NCBI GenBank assembly: GCA_018816335.1
Contig: JAHIVP010000023.1
Span: 1-58,423 of the forward strand
Direction: 5' to 3'
Source: Nanobdellota archaeon
GTDB taxonomy: Archaea > Nanobdellota > Nanobdellia > Pacearchaeales > GW2011-AR1
Length of the DNA: 58,423 bases
The notes under the pieces are model-generated. The model was given only the letters and a program-made list of their open reading frames with translations. It was not told where the DNA came from and did not search any database. The translations under genes were made by a program, and so were the position numbers. Shown piece after piece: positions 32,387 through 40,561 of the stretch. Position 1 is the first letter of the stretch; every line of letters starts with the position of its first letter.

Positions 32387-34123
32387 CTAACCCCCCCACC
32401 CCATATCTTTCTTTTGCTTGATTGATTTTATCTCCTGCAAAGTTTGAATCTCTGATTGAGATAAAACATCTTTGTTTTCTTTGAACTTTTTGAATTGTTT
32501 TGTTCCGAGATCTGAATATAATAGAGTTACTTTGTCTTTAATTTGTCTTTCATAGTTTGTTCCGGGAAGAGAAATTGCTACTTCTTGTCCTTGGCTTGCT
32601 TCTTCTACAGAGTTATTATCAGCTTGAATTGCTTTGACTCTTGCTATGCCCTCCCCAAGTTGATTAATTAGAGGTGTGTTTGATTTTAATTTTCCTGCTT
32701 CAATTTTAACTCCAAAAACAGCTGGGTTTGAATTTCTAAAAACATATTCAGGAAGAACTTTTAGTTTGCATACTGTTGCTAGTTCCATTAATTTTTGCTT
32801 TTCTATTTCTTTTGCTGATTCTTGTTGCCATTTTTGTAAATCTTCAATTAATTTGTAGACAACTTCATCTTCTAATACTTTAACATTTCCCATGATTTCT
32901 TTTGCTTCTTCATCTAATTTTACATTAAATCCTAGAATTATTGCGTTTAGTGGATCATGTTCTTGATTTGCTTTAGCTGAGATTATGTCTGATTTTTTAA
33001 TTGAGCCGATTCCTGCTTTGACAACTTTTATGTTTTCTTGTTTTAACAAAGTTAATAGTGCTTCTAGACTTCCTAGAGAGTCTGCTTTTATAATTATTCC
33101 TTGTTTGTCTGTTTTGATTTCTTCTGCAAGTTCTTTTTTGAATTCTTTTTGAATTTGTTCAATATTGTCTTTGTAAATTTGGAAAGGCATTCCAGGGAGA
33201 ACTTCTTCTCTTTCTGAAAATTGGATTCTTATTCCAGTAGCTGCTGTTACTTTTTCTGCATTTTTGTATTTGAAAGATAGGGATTGGATTTCTTGGATAG
33301 ATTTTATTTTTGCTATAATTGGTTCTTCTGAAAATGTTGCTATTGCGATTTTATCTCCCACTTTTAGTTCTCCGTCGTATAATATTGCTTCAAGATGTTG
33401 TTGGGCTTTTTCTTTTTTTAATTCTAGAGCTATTCCTTTTGCATCTTTTGCTAAGCTTAATCTTTGTTTTAAGAATCTTTGAGATAAACCACACAGCATC
33501 ATTAATAATTCTTGAATTCCTTGGCCTGTTTTTGCTGACATTGGTATCATTGCTACTTTTTTAGTGAAATCTTCAACTTTGTAATATAAATCAGATTCAT
33601 ATCCGTGAGATTGTAATGCTCCTATTAAAGTATAAAATTTTTCTTCAAATTCTTGTTTTGCATTTTGTGGAAGTGTTTCTATGATTTCTTTTATTTCAGA
33701 TTTGCTTTGCTGAGGCCAACCTTTTATGAAGTCACATTTATTTAGGGCAATTATGAAAGGGGTTTTTGAGTTTTTTAGAATTTGTAATACTTCTGCTGTT
33801 TGAGGTTTTATTCCTTCTTTTATATCTATAACTAGAACTGCTAAGTCTGCTAAACTTCCTCCTCGTTTTCTTAGATTTGTAAATGCTGCGTGTCCTGGGG
33901 TGTCTATGAATAAGAATCCTGGGATTTCTAGAGCTACATTGTATTTATCTAATAATCCACATCCTGATTTTATTTTATCTGCTGGGAATTTTGTAAATGA
34001 TATTTTTTGAGTTATTCCTCCTGCTTCTCCTTCTTGGACAGAGCTGCCTCTAATTTGATCAAGGATAGATGTTTTTCCGTGATCTACATGCCCTGCAATT
34101 GTTACTATTGGTTGTCTTATCAT
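32387..34123 (-). CDS. infB: Translation initiation factor aIF5B
   Basis: This 578-aa protein opens with the G-domain: G1 GHVDHGKTS, G3 DTPGHAAF, G4 NKCD. Domains II-IV follow, as in archaeal/eukaryotic IF5B, including LGSLEALLTLL and GVKIEAGKL. It promotes subunit joining and initiator tRNA positioning. AGGAG lies about 8 nt before the ATG. The 3' end encodes MGWGG from a GGGGTGGGGGGG run. Confidence 0.96.
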   Translation of the reverse strand: MIRQPIVTIAGHVDHGKTSILDQIRGSSVQEGEAGGITQKISFTKFPADKIKSGCGLLDKYNVALEIPGFLFIDTPGHAAFTNLRKRGGSLADLAVLVIDIKEGIKPQTAEVLQILKNSKTPFIIALNKCDFIKGWPQQSKSEIKEIIETLPQNAKQEFEEKFYTLIGALQSHGYESDLYYKVEDFTKKVAMIPMSAKTGQGIQELLMMLCGLSQRFLKQRLSLAKDAKGIALELKKEKAQQHLEAILYDGELKVGDKIAIATFSEEPIIAKIKSIQEIQSLSFKYKNAEKVTAATGIRIQFSEREEVLPGMPFQIYKDNIEQIQKEFKKELAEEIKTDKQGIIIKADSLGSLEALLTLLKQENIKVVKAGIGSIKKSDIISAKANQEHDPLNAIILGFNVKLDEEAKEIMGNVKVLEDEVVYKLIEDLQKWQQESAKEIEKQKLMELATVCKLKVLPEYVFRNSNPAVFGVKIEAGKLKSNTPLINQLGEGIARVKAIQADNNSVEEASQGQEVAISLPGTNYERQIKDKVTLLYSDLGTKQFKKFKENKDVLSQSEIQTLQEIKSIKQKKDMGWGG

Positions 34124-34188
34124 TTTACTACTCCTGTAGATTAAATTAGGATAGAATTTGAGGTTATAAGGTTTTTGGATATTGTTTC

Positions 34189-34260
34189 GGAGCTGACTGT
34201 GTCAAGTTCCTTTGCTAAGAAATTTATTAATAGAAGGGAATCTTAAAGATAGGTTGTGAG
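34189..34260 (+). repeat. Variable-stem hairpin repeat, copy 4 (loop GACTGTGTC)
   Basis: GGAGCT-GACTGTGTC-AAGTTCC is followed by TTTGCTAAGAAATTTATTAAT and TCTTAAAGATAGG. It lies upstream of infB, in the opposite direction to the gene. Confidence 0.6.
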
Positions 34261-34394
34261 TTTAATTGTATTAATTTATAGATTTAGATGGTTATCTTTA
34301 TTATTTTTCCCAAATTGAATCAAAATAATCTTTATTTGGTACCACTTAATAGTAACATTTATAAATACTTTTAATTTAAATAAATCATATAAAA

Positions 34395-34541
34395 ATGGCA
34401 GATAGATTTAATGAATCCGAACGTGAAGATGATAAATGGTTTAATGATGACCTAGCTTCTCTGAAAAATCGTAATTATTTTCATGGAGAAGAACCATTGA
34501 CATATAGACGGTTTCCAGCGCCTAGGTATATAACTTATTAA
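34395..34541 (+). CDS. 48-aa polar protein
   Basis: ATG 34395 follows a TTTATAAATA box and a short leader. The sequence MADRFNESEREDDKWFNDDL leads to a C-terminal YRRFPAPRYITY rich in Tyr and Arg. There are no homologues that I recognise. Promoter spacing and the clean frame are the only support. Confidence 0.45.
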   Translation: MADRFNESEREDDKWFNDDLASLKNRNYFHGEEPLTYRRFPAPRYITY

Positions 34542-34569
34542 ATATGTTGATTTTGTTTATTTTTTATTC

Positions 34570-35223
34570 TTACCTTGACTTCCCCACACCAACCCTCGGA
34601 CAGTATTGAGAAATCATACATTGAGAACATTTAGGAGAAATGGGAACACAGATTGATTTGCCATGGAGAATCATTGTTGCATTAAATTCTTCCCAGAACT
34701 TTTTAGGAAGAATATTTCTTAATTCTTCTTCTGATTTATCTGCGTCTTTTGTTTGAACCCAGCCTAATCTATTTACAACACGGTGAACATTAACATCAAC
34801 TGGAAGAGCGTCTGATTTGTTATATGCAAATCTTCTGACTATATTTGCTGTTTTTCTTCCTACTCCTTTAATTGTTAGTAGCTCTTCTTCTGATTGCGGA
34901 ACTTTATTGTTGAATCTTTCTAAGATTTCTTTGCTAACGCTTTTGAGAATTCTTGATTTCTTTTTGTAGTGTCCTGATGAGTAGATTAATTTTTCAAGTT
35001 TTTTTAATGGAAGTTTTATAATTTGTTGAGGTGTTGTTGCTTGTGCAAAAAGTCTATTTGAAGCAATTGCTGTATTTTTGTCTTGAGTTCTTAGAGATAT
35101 TAGACAAGAAACAAGTATTTTGAAAGGGTCTGGATTTTGACGCATTGAATTAAGTGTGGTTCTGTTTTTATCTAGGTAGTTTGATTCAAGAAGTTGCATA
35201 ATTTTGCTGATTTGGTTTTTCAT
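34570..35223 (-). CDS. nth: Endonuclease III
   Basis: This is 217 aa from ATG 35223; the longer frame crosses a palindromic leader. It is a DNA glycosylase/AP lyase for oxidised pyrimidines. The helix-hairpin-helix LLTIKGVGRKTANIV contains catalytic Lys124, and Asp143 lies in PVDVNVHR. The 4Fe-4S cluster uses C192, C199, C202 and C208. The start codon touches one arm of a 12-bp inverted repeat. Confidence 0.94.
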   Translation of the reverse strand: MKNQISKIMQLLESNYLDKNRTTLNSMRQNPDPFKILVSCLISLRTQDKNTAIASNRLFAQATTPQQIIKLPLKKLEKLIYSSGHYKKKSRILKSVSKEILERFNNKVPQSEEELLTIKGVGRKTANIVRRFAYNKSDALPVDVNVHRVVNRLGWVQTKDADKSEEELRNILPKKFWEEFNATMILHGKSICVPISPKCSQCMISQYCPRVGVGKSR

Positions 35224-35336
35224 TTTAATCCTATAATAAAACCCAAACTCCCAACCACGCTCGCCTTGAGTTGAGGAATTCACCCCCCACCTCTCGCGTA
35301 ATTGCTCGCCCACCCTCCCTTTTGATAGGATTAAAA
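35223..35336. repeat. Long palindrome with C-rich core in the nth leader
   Basis: TTTTAATCCTAT and ATAGGATTAAAA (12 bp, perfect) flank 90 nt with CACCCCCCACC and CGCCCACCCTCCC. In nth mRNA the 3' arm lies immediately before the AUG, so the stem could hide the start while the core is G-rich. Confidence 0.7.
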
Positions 35337-35371
35337 TTAATAGGATGAGGGATTTAAAGATTTATTGATTA

Positions 35372-35716
35372 TCACAAAGATCTAATTTGTTTCTTTGCAG
35401 ACTTACTCCAGGATTCAACTAATTTGATAATTTCAGTTTTTATTTGATTTTTATTTCTTGAATTGTATAGATAAGTGTATCCTCCTTTATCTAGAATTAT
35501 TTTCTCTCTAGTGACTAGGTTTTTGTCCATTAGTTTTGTTATTGCTTTTTGTATTGATGTTCTTTCTAATTTTAGTTTTGATGCAATGTTATTTAGAGGA
35601 ACTTTTTTTGTTTTTAGTAATACTATTAGGACATTGTATTCTGTTTTAGTTAAATCAAATGAGCATTTAATTAGCTCTTCTATTTTTATTGTTTTGCATG
35701 CGAAATTAATTGACAT
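35372..35716 (-). CDS. Winged-helix transcriptional regulator
   Basis: This 114-aa protein has a single HTH domain (FDLTKTEYNVLIVLLKTKKVPLNNIASKLKLERTSIQKAITKLMDKNLVTREKIILDKGGYTYLYNS), MarR/TrmB-like, with a C-terminal dimerisation helix. Two Cys (C7 and C18) near the N-terminus could allow redox or metal sensing. Its position directly after trxB-trxA hints at control of thiol genes; this is inference. Confidence 0.82.
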   Translation of the reverse strand: MSINFACKTIKIEELIKCSFDLTKTEYNVLIVLLKTKKVPLNNIASKLKLERTSIQKAITKLMDKNLVTREKIILDKGGYTYLYNSRNKNQIKTEIIKLVESWSKSAKKQIRSL

Positions 35717-35733
35717 TTTTTAGTTTGTATTAT

Positions 35734-36633
35734 TTATTTTTCTTTAGAGATCTCAAGATATGCTGAATATGCTGCGATTGCTCCGTCTGCGCAGGCTGTG
35801 ACTGCTTGTTTTAAGGAATTGTTTGTTGCATCTCCTGCTGCAAATACTCCTTTAATATTTGTTTCTTTTTTTTCATTTACAATTATATAACATTTTTCAT
35901 TTGTTTTTATTCCAATATTTTTTGGAAGAGAGTCACATGGTTTTGAGCCTATCTCAATAAATACTCCATCTAATTTTATATCTTTTCCTGATTCTAATTT
36001 TGTTCCTTTTACAATCTTTTCCCCATATATTTCTGAGATATTATCTTCAAAGAGAGGAGTGATTTTTTTATTTTTTTCAACTTGTTCTATCCAAGTTGGA
36101 TCTCCTCTAGAGAATTTTTTTTGTCTATATATTATGTAGACTTTTTTTGCATGTTCTGATAATAAAAGAGCTGCTGTTAGTGCTGCATCTGAGCCTCCTA
36201 CAACTGCTACTGTTTTATCTTTGAAAAATGCTGCATCACAAGTTGCACAGTATGAAACTCCTTTTCCTAAGAATTCTTTTTCTCCTGGAACATTTAGTTT
36301 TAATCTTTCTGTTCCTATTGCTAAAATTAATTTTTTTGTTTTAAATTCTTCTGTTGATGATTTTAAGATAAATTGAGAATCTTTTTTTTGGATATCTGAA
36401 ATGTCTGTGTTTTTTATTTCTACATTGAGTTTTTTTACTTGGTCTATCATTTTTTTTGTTAGTTCTGAACCTAGAACTCTATCATATGTTGGGAAATTAC
36501 AGACTTCGTAGGCTTCTGATATCATACCTCCGTTTATTTTTCCGATTACTAAAGTGTTTAATTTATATCTTGCAGCATAAACTGCAGCTGTTAATCCTGC
36601 TGGTCCTGCTCCTAAGATAATAAGGTCATACAT
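35734..36633 (-). CDS. trxB: Thioredoxin reductase
   Basis: This 299-aa flavoprotein has FAD motif GAGPAGLTAAVYA, redox pair C129-A-T-C132 (CATCD), a NAD(P)H-binding GGSDAALTAA and the C-terminal GVFAAGDATNN. The dinucleotide site GGSDAAL with RQKKFSR leaves NADPH versus NADH preference open. It reduces the thioredoxin encoded just upstream (9 nt apart). Confidence 0.95.
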   Translation of the reverse strand: MYDLIILGAGPAGLTAAVYAARYKLNTLVIGKINGGMISEAYEVCNFPTYDRVLGSELTKKMIDQVKKLNVEIKNTDISDIQKKDSQFILKSSTEEFKTKKLILAIGTERLKLNVPGEKEFLGKGVSYCATCDAAFFKDKTVAVVGGSDAALTAALLLSEHAKKVYIIYRQKKFSRGDPTWIEQVEKNKKITPLFEDNISEIYGEKIVKGTKLESGKDIKLDGVFIEIGSKPCDSLPKNIGIKTNEKCYIIVNEKKETNIKGVFAAGDATNNSLKQAVTACADGAIAAYSAYLEISKEK

Positions 36634-36642
36634 TTTATTTTC

Positions 36643-36960
36643 CTATAGATTTTTATCTATAAATTTTTTAATATTTTCTTTATCCATTAGTCCTACAAAT
36701 TCATCTGCTACTTTCCCGCCTTTGAATAATTTTACTGCTGGGATTGACATTACATCATATTCTATTGCTTGTTCTTTGTTTTCATCGATGTTTAACTTTA
36801 CAACAGAAATTTTATCTGTGTATTCTTTTGCAATTTCTTGTATTATTGGGCCTAACATTTGGCAAGGTCCACACCAAGGTGCCCAGAAATCTACTAGAAC
36901 TGGTTTTTGTTTTGATACTTCAAGAACTTTCTCATTAAAATCTTTATCATTAATTTCCAT
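36643..36960 (-). CDS. trxA: Thioredoxin
   Basis: This 105-aa protein has the active site WCGPC (C30, C33) and cis-Pro in SIPAVKLF. It is a cytoplasmic disulfide reductant, partner of the adjacent reductase. First gene of a trxA-trxB-regulator run. Confidence 0.96.
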   Translation of the reverse strand: MEINDKDFNEKVLEVSKQKPVLVDFWAPWCGPCQMLGPIIQEIAKEYTDKISVVKLNIDENKEQAIEYDVMSIPAVKLFKGGKVADEFVGLMDKENIKKFIDKNL

Positions 36961-37080
36961 TTTTTTTATTTAGTATGTGAATATTTTAGTCACATCCCTT
37001 TAAATATGTTTGGTTGTGATTTATTTAACCCTTTATTTCCACGCCTTTTACACAACTTTTTTGAAGTGGTAAAATTATAT

Positions 37081-37096
37081 TCGAAAGCTTTATATA
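37081..37096 (+). promoter_or_regulatory. BRE/TATA promoter of RNA candidate
   Basis: TCGAAAGC followed by TTTATATA is a strong archaeal promoter. Initiation is expected at about 37118-37122. Confidence 0.65.
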
Positions 37097-37117
37097 CTAT
37101 TTATGTTCTATTAAATT

Positions 37118-37285
37118 ATCAATTTGGCTAACAGAGCAATTGGTTGAATTCCTTCGGGTGTTTAATCAGCTTCGGATGTTAGTTGATTGTTATATTCAAG
37201 ACTGGCCGACTGGAGAAATAATTATTGGATCTTCGGGTTTTTTAATTATCTTCGGAAGTCGGTTGGTTATTGTTTTTCTTTTTGA
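37118..37285 (+). ncRNA. Candidate structured RNA with four CUUCGG motifs
   Basis: Stem 1 pairs CAATTGGTT (37138-37146) with AGTTGATTG (37181-37189). Stem 2 pairs CCGACT (37206-37211) with AGTCGG (37257-37262). Inside, hairpins are capped by C(UUCG)G at 37152 and 37231; two more CTTCGG occur at 37170 and 37250. ATAATTA/TAATTAT extends the second arm. A T-rich stretch at 37271-37285 could end the transcript. A 61-codon frame across it looks incidental. The rest of 36961-37379 has no gene. Confidence 0.5.
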
Positions 37286-37379
37286 TTTATGTGGAGTTGG
37301 AGATGATGGTATTCTATTTTTGTAAGATAAATTTTTTAATGAGTATAAATTTTTAAAGTTGTATTTTAATTAAAACTTC

Positions 37380-37598
37380 ATGGCAAAATTGATTGTTGGA
37401 TATGATAAAGTTTCAGATTATTATTATTTTGTTATAAAAGGGAATCCTATTTATAGAATCAGTACTGGATTTGAAACTCCTGAAGATTGTGGTGAATTTG
37501 TTAGAGCTTGTAAAATAGAAGAAGCAATTACTGGGGTTGGTTTTGATGATTTTTCTAACGAAGAGATTAGAAGATTTTGGACGGTTGTTAATAGGTAG
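37380..37598 (+). CDS. Small unknown protein, paralogue of next gene
   Basis: This 72-aa protein (MAKLIVGYDKVSDYYYFVIKG...) shares a C-terminal pattern, FETPEDCGEFVRAC ... DFSNEEIRRFW, with the following gene. An AT-rich TATA-like stretch and short leader precede it. No family is known to me. Confidence 0.55.
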   Translation: MAKLIVGYDKVSDYYYFVIKGNPIYRISTGFETPEDCGEFVRACKIEEAITGVGFDDFSNEEIRRFWTVVNR

Positions 37599-37645
37599 TC
37601 TTTTAGTATAGATTAATTTTTAAAGTGTTATTTTAGTTACAAATT

Positions 37646-37981
37646 ATGGAAATTGTTGTTGGGAAGGATAATGGAAGATATTTTGTTTTAGCTTATATTA
37701 ATCATTATGAGAATAAGAATAGTATTAGAGAGTTAGATGGGATGTTATCTCCTAAAGGTTGTCGTTCTCATGATGAGTTTAGGGATTCATTAACAGTTCA
37801 TGGAGCTAGAGATATTTTTGCTGGGGGTTTAGAAAGTCCTGAAGAGTGTGGTGCTGAAGTTCAACGATTTGTTAGAGAATCAAGACAAAAAATAGAGGAT
37901 ATTGATTTAAATGAATTGACTGAAGTTGATTTAGCTAGATTTATGAATGGATTAATGTCTGATTATCTTGAGGATAGATAA
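37646..37981 (+). CDS. Small unknown protein, paralogue of previous gene
   Basis: This 111-aa protein (MEIVVGKDNGRYFVLAYINHYENK...) contains LESPEECGAEVQRFV and NELTEVDLARFMNG, aligning with the previous protein's FETPEDCGEFV and NEEIRRFW. The upstream gaps of both genes share TTTTTAAAGTTGTATTTTAATT-like sequence, so promoter and gene were duplicated together. Function is unknown. Confidence 0.55.
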   Translation: MEIVVGKDNGRYFVLAYINHYENKNSIRELDGMLSPKGCRSHDEFRDSLTVHGARDIFAGGLESPEECGAEVQRFVRESRQKIEDIDLNELTEVDLARFMNGLMSDYLEDR

Positions 37982-38011
37982 TTATTTAAGGTTTGTTTTT
38001 ATGATTTGTTT

Positions 38012-38182
38012 ATGGGAGAAATTAAGTCTAGGAGTGCTTTGGATATTCCTCAGCCTCCTCCTATGAGTAAAAATGAGTCAATGAGTACAAGAATGTGGAG
38101 GGAGTATAGGATGGTTCATCCTTTGCCAGAGCCAGAATATCGGCCTAAAATAAGTGATGATTCTAAACAAGTTAAAGATTAA
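38012..38182 (+). CDS. 56-aa Pro-rich protein
   Basis: ATG 38012 opens a frame beginning MGEIKSRSALDIPQPPPMSK, with a later HPLPEPEYRPKISDD. It is polar and Pro-rich, probably disordered. It ends 5 nt before the truncated dph2. The codon use matches neighbours, but there is no homology evidence. Confidence 0.45.
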   Translation: MGEIKSRSALDIPQPPPMSKNESMSTRMWREYRMVHPLPEPEYRPKISDDSKQVKD

Positions 38183-38187
38183 TTAAA

Positions 38188-38466
38188 ATGAATAAAACTT
38201 TTCAAGAAATAAGTAAGGAGTATGATTTTAAGATTGATAAGCTAGTTGGGGAGATAAAAAAGAAAAATGCTAAGAGAGTTGTGTTGCAGTTTCCTGATGG
38301 GTTGAAACCTTATGCTATTGTTATTTCTGAGGAGATTGAGAAGAAAGTTAAAAATGTTGAGTTGTTTATTTGGATGGATTCTTGTTTTGGTGGTTGTGAT
38401 GTTCCTTCTGAAATTGATGATGTTGATTTAGTTGTTCAGTTTGGTCATAGTGAGTGGAAGTATTAG
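38188..38466 (+). pseudogene. dph2: Truncated diphthamide synthase Dph2 (domain 1 only)
   Basis: The 92 residues match the N-terminal domain of Dph2: KRVVLQFPDGLKPYAIVISEEIEKK, then DSCFGGCDVPSEIDDVDLVVQFGHSE. The first cluster Cys lies in FGGC. Archaeal Dph2 is about 320-340 aa with three domains and three cluster Cys; here the frame stops just after GHSE. The stop lies inside the first copy of a TTAGATACTAAGGATTAT repeat, so an insertion or deletion removed the rest. No downstream remnant is visible. Confidence 0.8.
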
Positions 38467-38523
38467 ATACTAAGGATTATGTTATTTTCTAATATACACA
38501 TAATATCACAATAATCCTTAAAT
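38463..38523. repeat. TTAGATACTAAGG hairpin repeat, copy 1
   Basis: It starts with TTAGATACTAAGGATTAT and ends AATCCTTAAAT; TAAGGATTAT pairs with ATAATCCTTA. It overlaps the stop of the truncated dph2. Confidence 0.75.
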
Positions 38524-38557
38524 GCAAGACAACTACGTTTTCTTGCGCACTTTCCTT

Positions 38558-38616
38558 TTAGATACTAAGGATTATATAGTTTCATTATAGATGTTAATTC
38601 ACATAAATCCTTAAAT
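38558..38616. repeat. TTAGATACTAAGG hairpin repeat, copy 2
   Basis: It has the same 18-nt start and AATCCTTAAAT end as copy 1, with a different middle. A GCAAGA/TCTTGC hairpin lies between the copies. It ends just before the next gene. Confidence 0.75.
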
Positions 38617-38638
38617 ATTTCTTTTTGAGAATTAATCT

Positions 38639-39397
38639 ATGGGATTGTTTGGGTTATTTGGAAAAAGAGGAAAGACTTTGTATTTTGCTGGGTGTACATC
38701 TAGAAGATTTTTGAGGGATAGTGATGATGAATATAAGCAGATTTTGAATAAGTTAGAGATTGGATATATTGAATTAGATAAGGAGATTTGTTGTGGTTTG
38801 GGTTTGATTGATGCTGGTTTTGAGAAAGATGCTAGGAAATTAGCTAGAAAGAATTATGATTTGTTTAAAGAGCTTAATGTTAATAAAATAATTACTTCTT
38901 GCCCTGGTTGTTTTAAAATGTTTAGTGAGTATAAGGATTTTGTTTTAGATTGGGGTATTGAAGTTGAGCATGTTATTGTTTCTATTGCTGAGAATTTAGA
39001 TGCTGATGATATTATTTATTCAAATAGTTCTAATGTTACTTATCATGATCCGTGTTATCTTTCTAGGTTTGGAAATGTTGTTGATGCTCCAAGAAAAATA
39101 TTAAGAATGATTGGGTATAATGTTGTTGAGATGTGGCATAATAAAGAAGATACATTGTGTTGTGGGGCTGGAGGTGGTATGATATTTAACAATAAAATAT
39201 TAGCTAATAGAATTGCTAAAAAAAGAATTCAGGAAGCTGAAGATGTTAGTGTTAATAAAATTGTAACTTCTTGTCCTATGTGTGTTCATCACTTATCTGA
39301 GAATTCTTCTGAGATAGTTATTGAAAGTATGTCAAATGTTATTTCTAGTGCTTTAGGAATTAAATTAGAGGTATCAAAAGATGAAGGAGAAGATTGA
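38639..39397 (+). CDS. CCG-domain Fe-S oxidoreductase subunit (GlcF/HdrB-like)
   Basis: This 252-aa protein has two cysteine-rich CCG domains: TLYFAGCTS ... EICCGLG ... SCPGCFKMF, then TYHDPCYLSR ... LCCGAGGGM ... SCPMCVHHL. In heterodisulfide reductase B and glycolate/lactate oxidase subunits these bind [4Fe-4S] clusters. It overlaps the FAD subunit by 17 nt. Together with the ferredoxin gene it makes a split GlcF-like module. Confidence 0.9.
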   Translation: MGLFGLFGKRGKTLYFAGCTSRRFLRDSDDEYKQILNKLEIGYIELDKEICCGLGLIDAGFEKDARKLARKNYDLFKELNVNKIITSCPGCFKMFSEYKDFVLDWGIEVEHVIVSIAENLDADDIIYSNSSNVTYHDPCYLSRFGNVVDAPRKILRMIGYNVVEMWHNKEDTLCCGAGGGMIFNNKILANRIAKKRIQEAEDVSVNKIVTSCPMCVHHLSENSSEIVIESMSNVISSALGIKLEVSKDEGED

Positions 39398-40532
39398 CAT
39401 TTCTATAGTTCCTGTGAAAATTGATGCTTCTGGAGAAAAAGGAAGTAATGCTAATGTTTTATTTCCTGCAAGTGTTTTAGAAGTTCAGCAATTAGTTAAA
39501 GCTGGGAATAGTATTTATATTCGTGGTGGAGGGACTGGATTTAGAGGGGGGTGTGTTGCTCATAAAAATTCTATTGTTATTGATATGAAAAAGTTTGATA
39601 GTTTATATGATGTAGATTTAGGAAAGAGTATTGCTTATGTTGGAGTTGGGATTACTTTAGATGAATTAAATAGAAAAGTTTCTAAATATGGATTAGAGTT
39701 TCCTGTAGATTTAGCTTCAAAAAAAGTAGCAACTATTGGTGGTATGATTGCTATGAATGCTTCTGATTCTAGAGAGATGAAATATGGAAAAACAGGAGAT
39801 TGGATTCAAGAATTAGAAGCTGTTAAAGGAAATGGGGATTTGGTTAAAGTTGGGATAACTGATATGAGTGATTTTTCAGGAGTTGAAGGTATTTCAGGAA
39901 TTATTGTTAATGCAAAAGTTAGATTAGTTGAAAAGAAAAAGAGAACTGCTTCTTTTTTTAAAGTTGATAATTTTCATCGTGTTATTGAAATTGCTAAGAA
40001 ATTGAAATTAAATAAAAATGTTTCAATGATTGAATTTTATGATAAGAAGGTTTCTAAGTTTTTAGATTTAGAAGAAGGTTATTATATTTTGGTTGAATAT
40101 GAAAGTGATGAAGGAAGATTGAAAGGTGAAGATTATATTAAAATTTTGAAATTGAAAAAGAGTGTTTATTTTAAATTGATGAGTAATAATTTTAATTATA
40201 TTGAGGATTTTAAGTTGTATTTAGAGAAACTTGATAGTGTTGTTGATTATCTTGAAGAATTGAAAATACCTTTTACAATTTCTTTGGGTAATGGTGTTGT
40301 TCATCCTTTTTTGAATAAAGTTCAGAAGAAATTATTGAGCTCTATTTATAGATTAGTTAGGCATAATCAGGGGAAGTTGTATGGGAAGTTTGGAGTTGGT
40401 GTTATGAAGAGAGAGCATGTTGATAGTATTGATAAAAAAGTTATGTTTAGTATGAAAAAAAGATATGATTCTGAGTTTAAATTTAATCCTGATGTTTTTG
40501 TAAATATTAAGGAGGCTGCTGAGTTAAAGTGA
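39381..40532 (+). CDS. FAD-linked oxidase (GlcD/D-lactate dehydrogenase-like)
   Basis: The 383-aa protein has a PCMH-type FAD domain (IYIRGGGTGFRGGCVAHKNSIVIDMKK ... VGVGITLDELNRKVSKYGLEFPVDLASKKVATIGGMIAMNASDSREMKYGKTGDWI). A shortened cap domain follows, ending HNQGKLYGKFGVGVMKREHV. Family members oxidise 2-hydroxy acids. At 383 aa it is shorter than bacterial GlcD (about 480). Electrons would pass to the two Fe-S partners. Confidence 0.9.
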   Translation: MKEKIDISIVPVKIDASGEKGSNANVLFPASVLEVQQLVKAGNSIYIRGGGTGFRGGCVAHKNSIVIDMKKFDSLYDVDLGKSIAYVGVGITLDELNRKVSKYGLEFPVDLASKKVATIGGMIAMNASDSREMKYGKTGDWIQELEAVKGNGDLVKVGITDMSDFSGVEGISGIIVNAKVRLVEKKKRTASFFKVDNFHRVIEIAKKLKLNKNVSMIEFYDKKVSKFLDLEEGYYILVEYESDEGRLKGEDYIKILKLKKSVYFKLMSNNFNYIEDFKLYLEKLDSVVDYLEELKIPFTISLGNGVVHPFLNKVQKKLLSSIYRLVRHNQGKLYGKFGVGVMKREHVDSIDKKVMFSMKKRYDSEFKFNPDVFVNIKEAAELK

Positions 40533-40561
40533 TGCTGAGATGCATTTAAAGGAATTTGAAA

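Noticed and set aside
37140-37325. 61-codon frame over the structured region
   Set aside because: It lacks gene-like composition and coincides with strongly paired sequence; an RNA explains it better.
38463-38616. CRISPR-like repeats
   Set aside because: Only two copies, with internal pairing and no spacer regularity.
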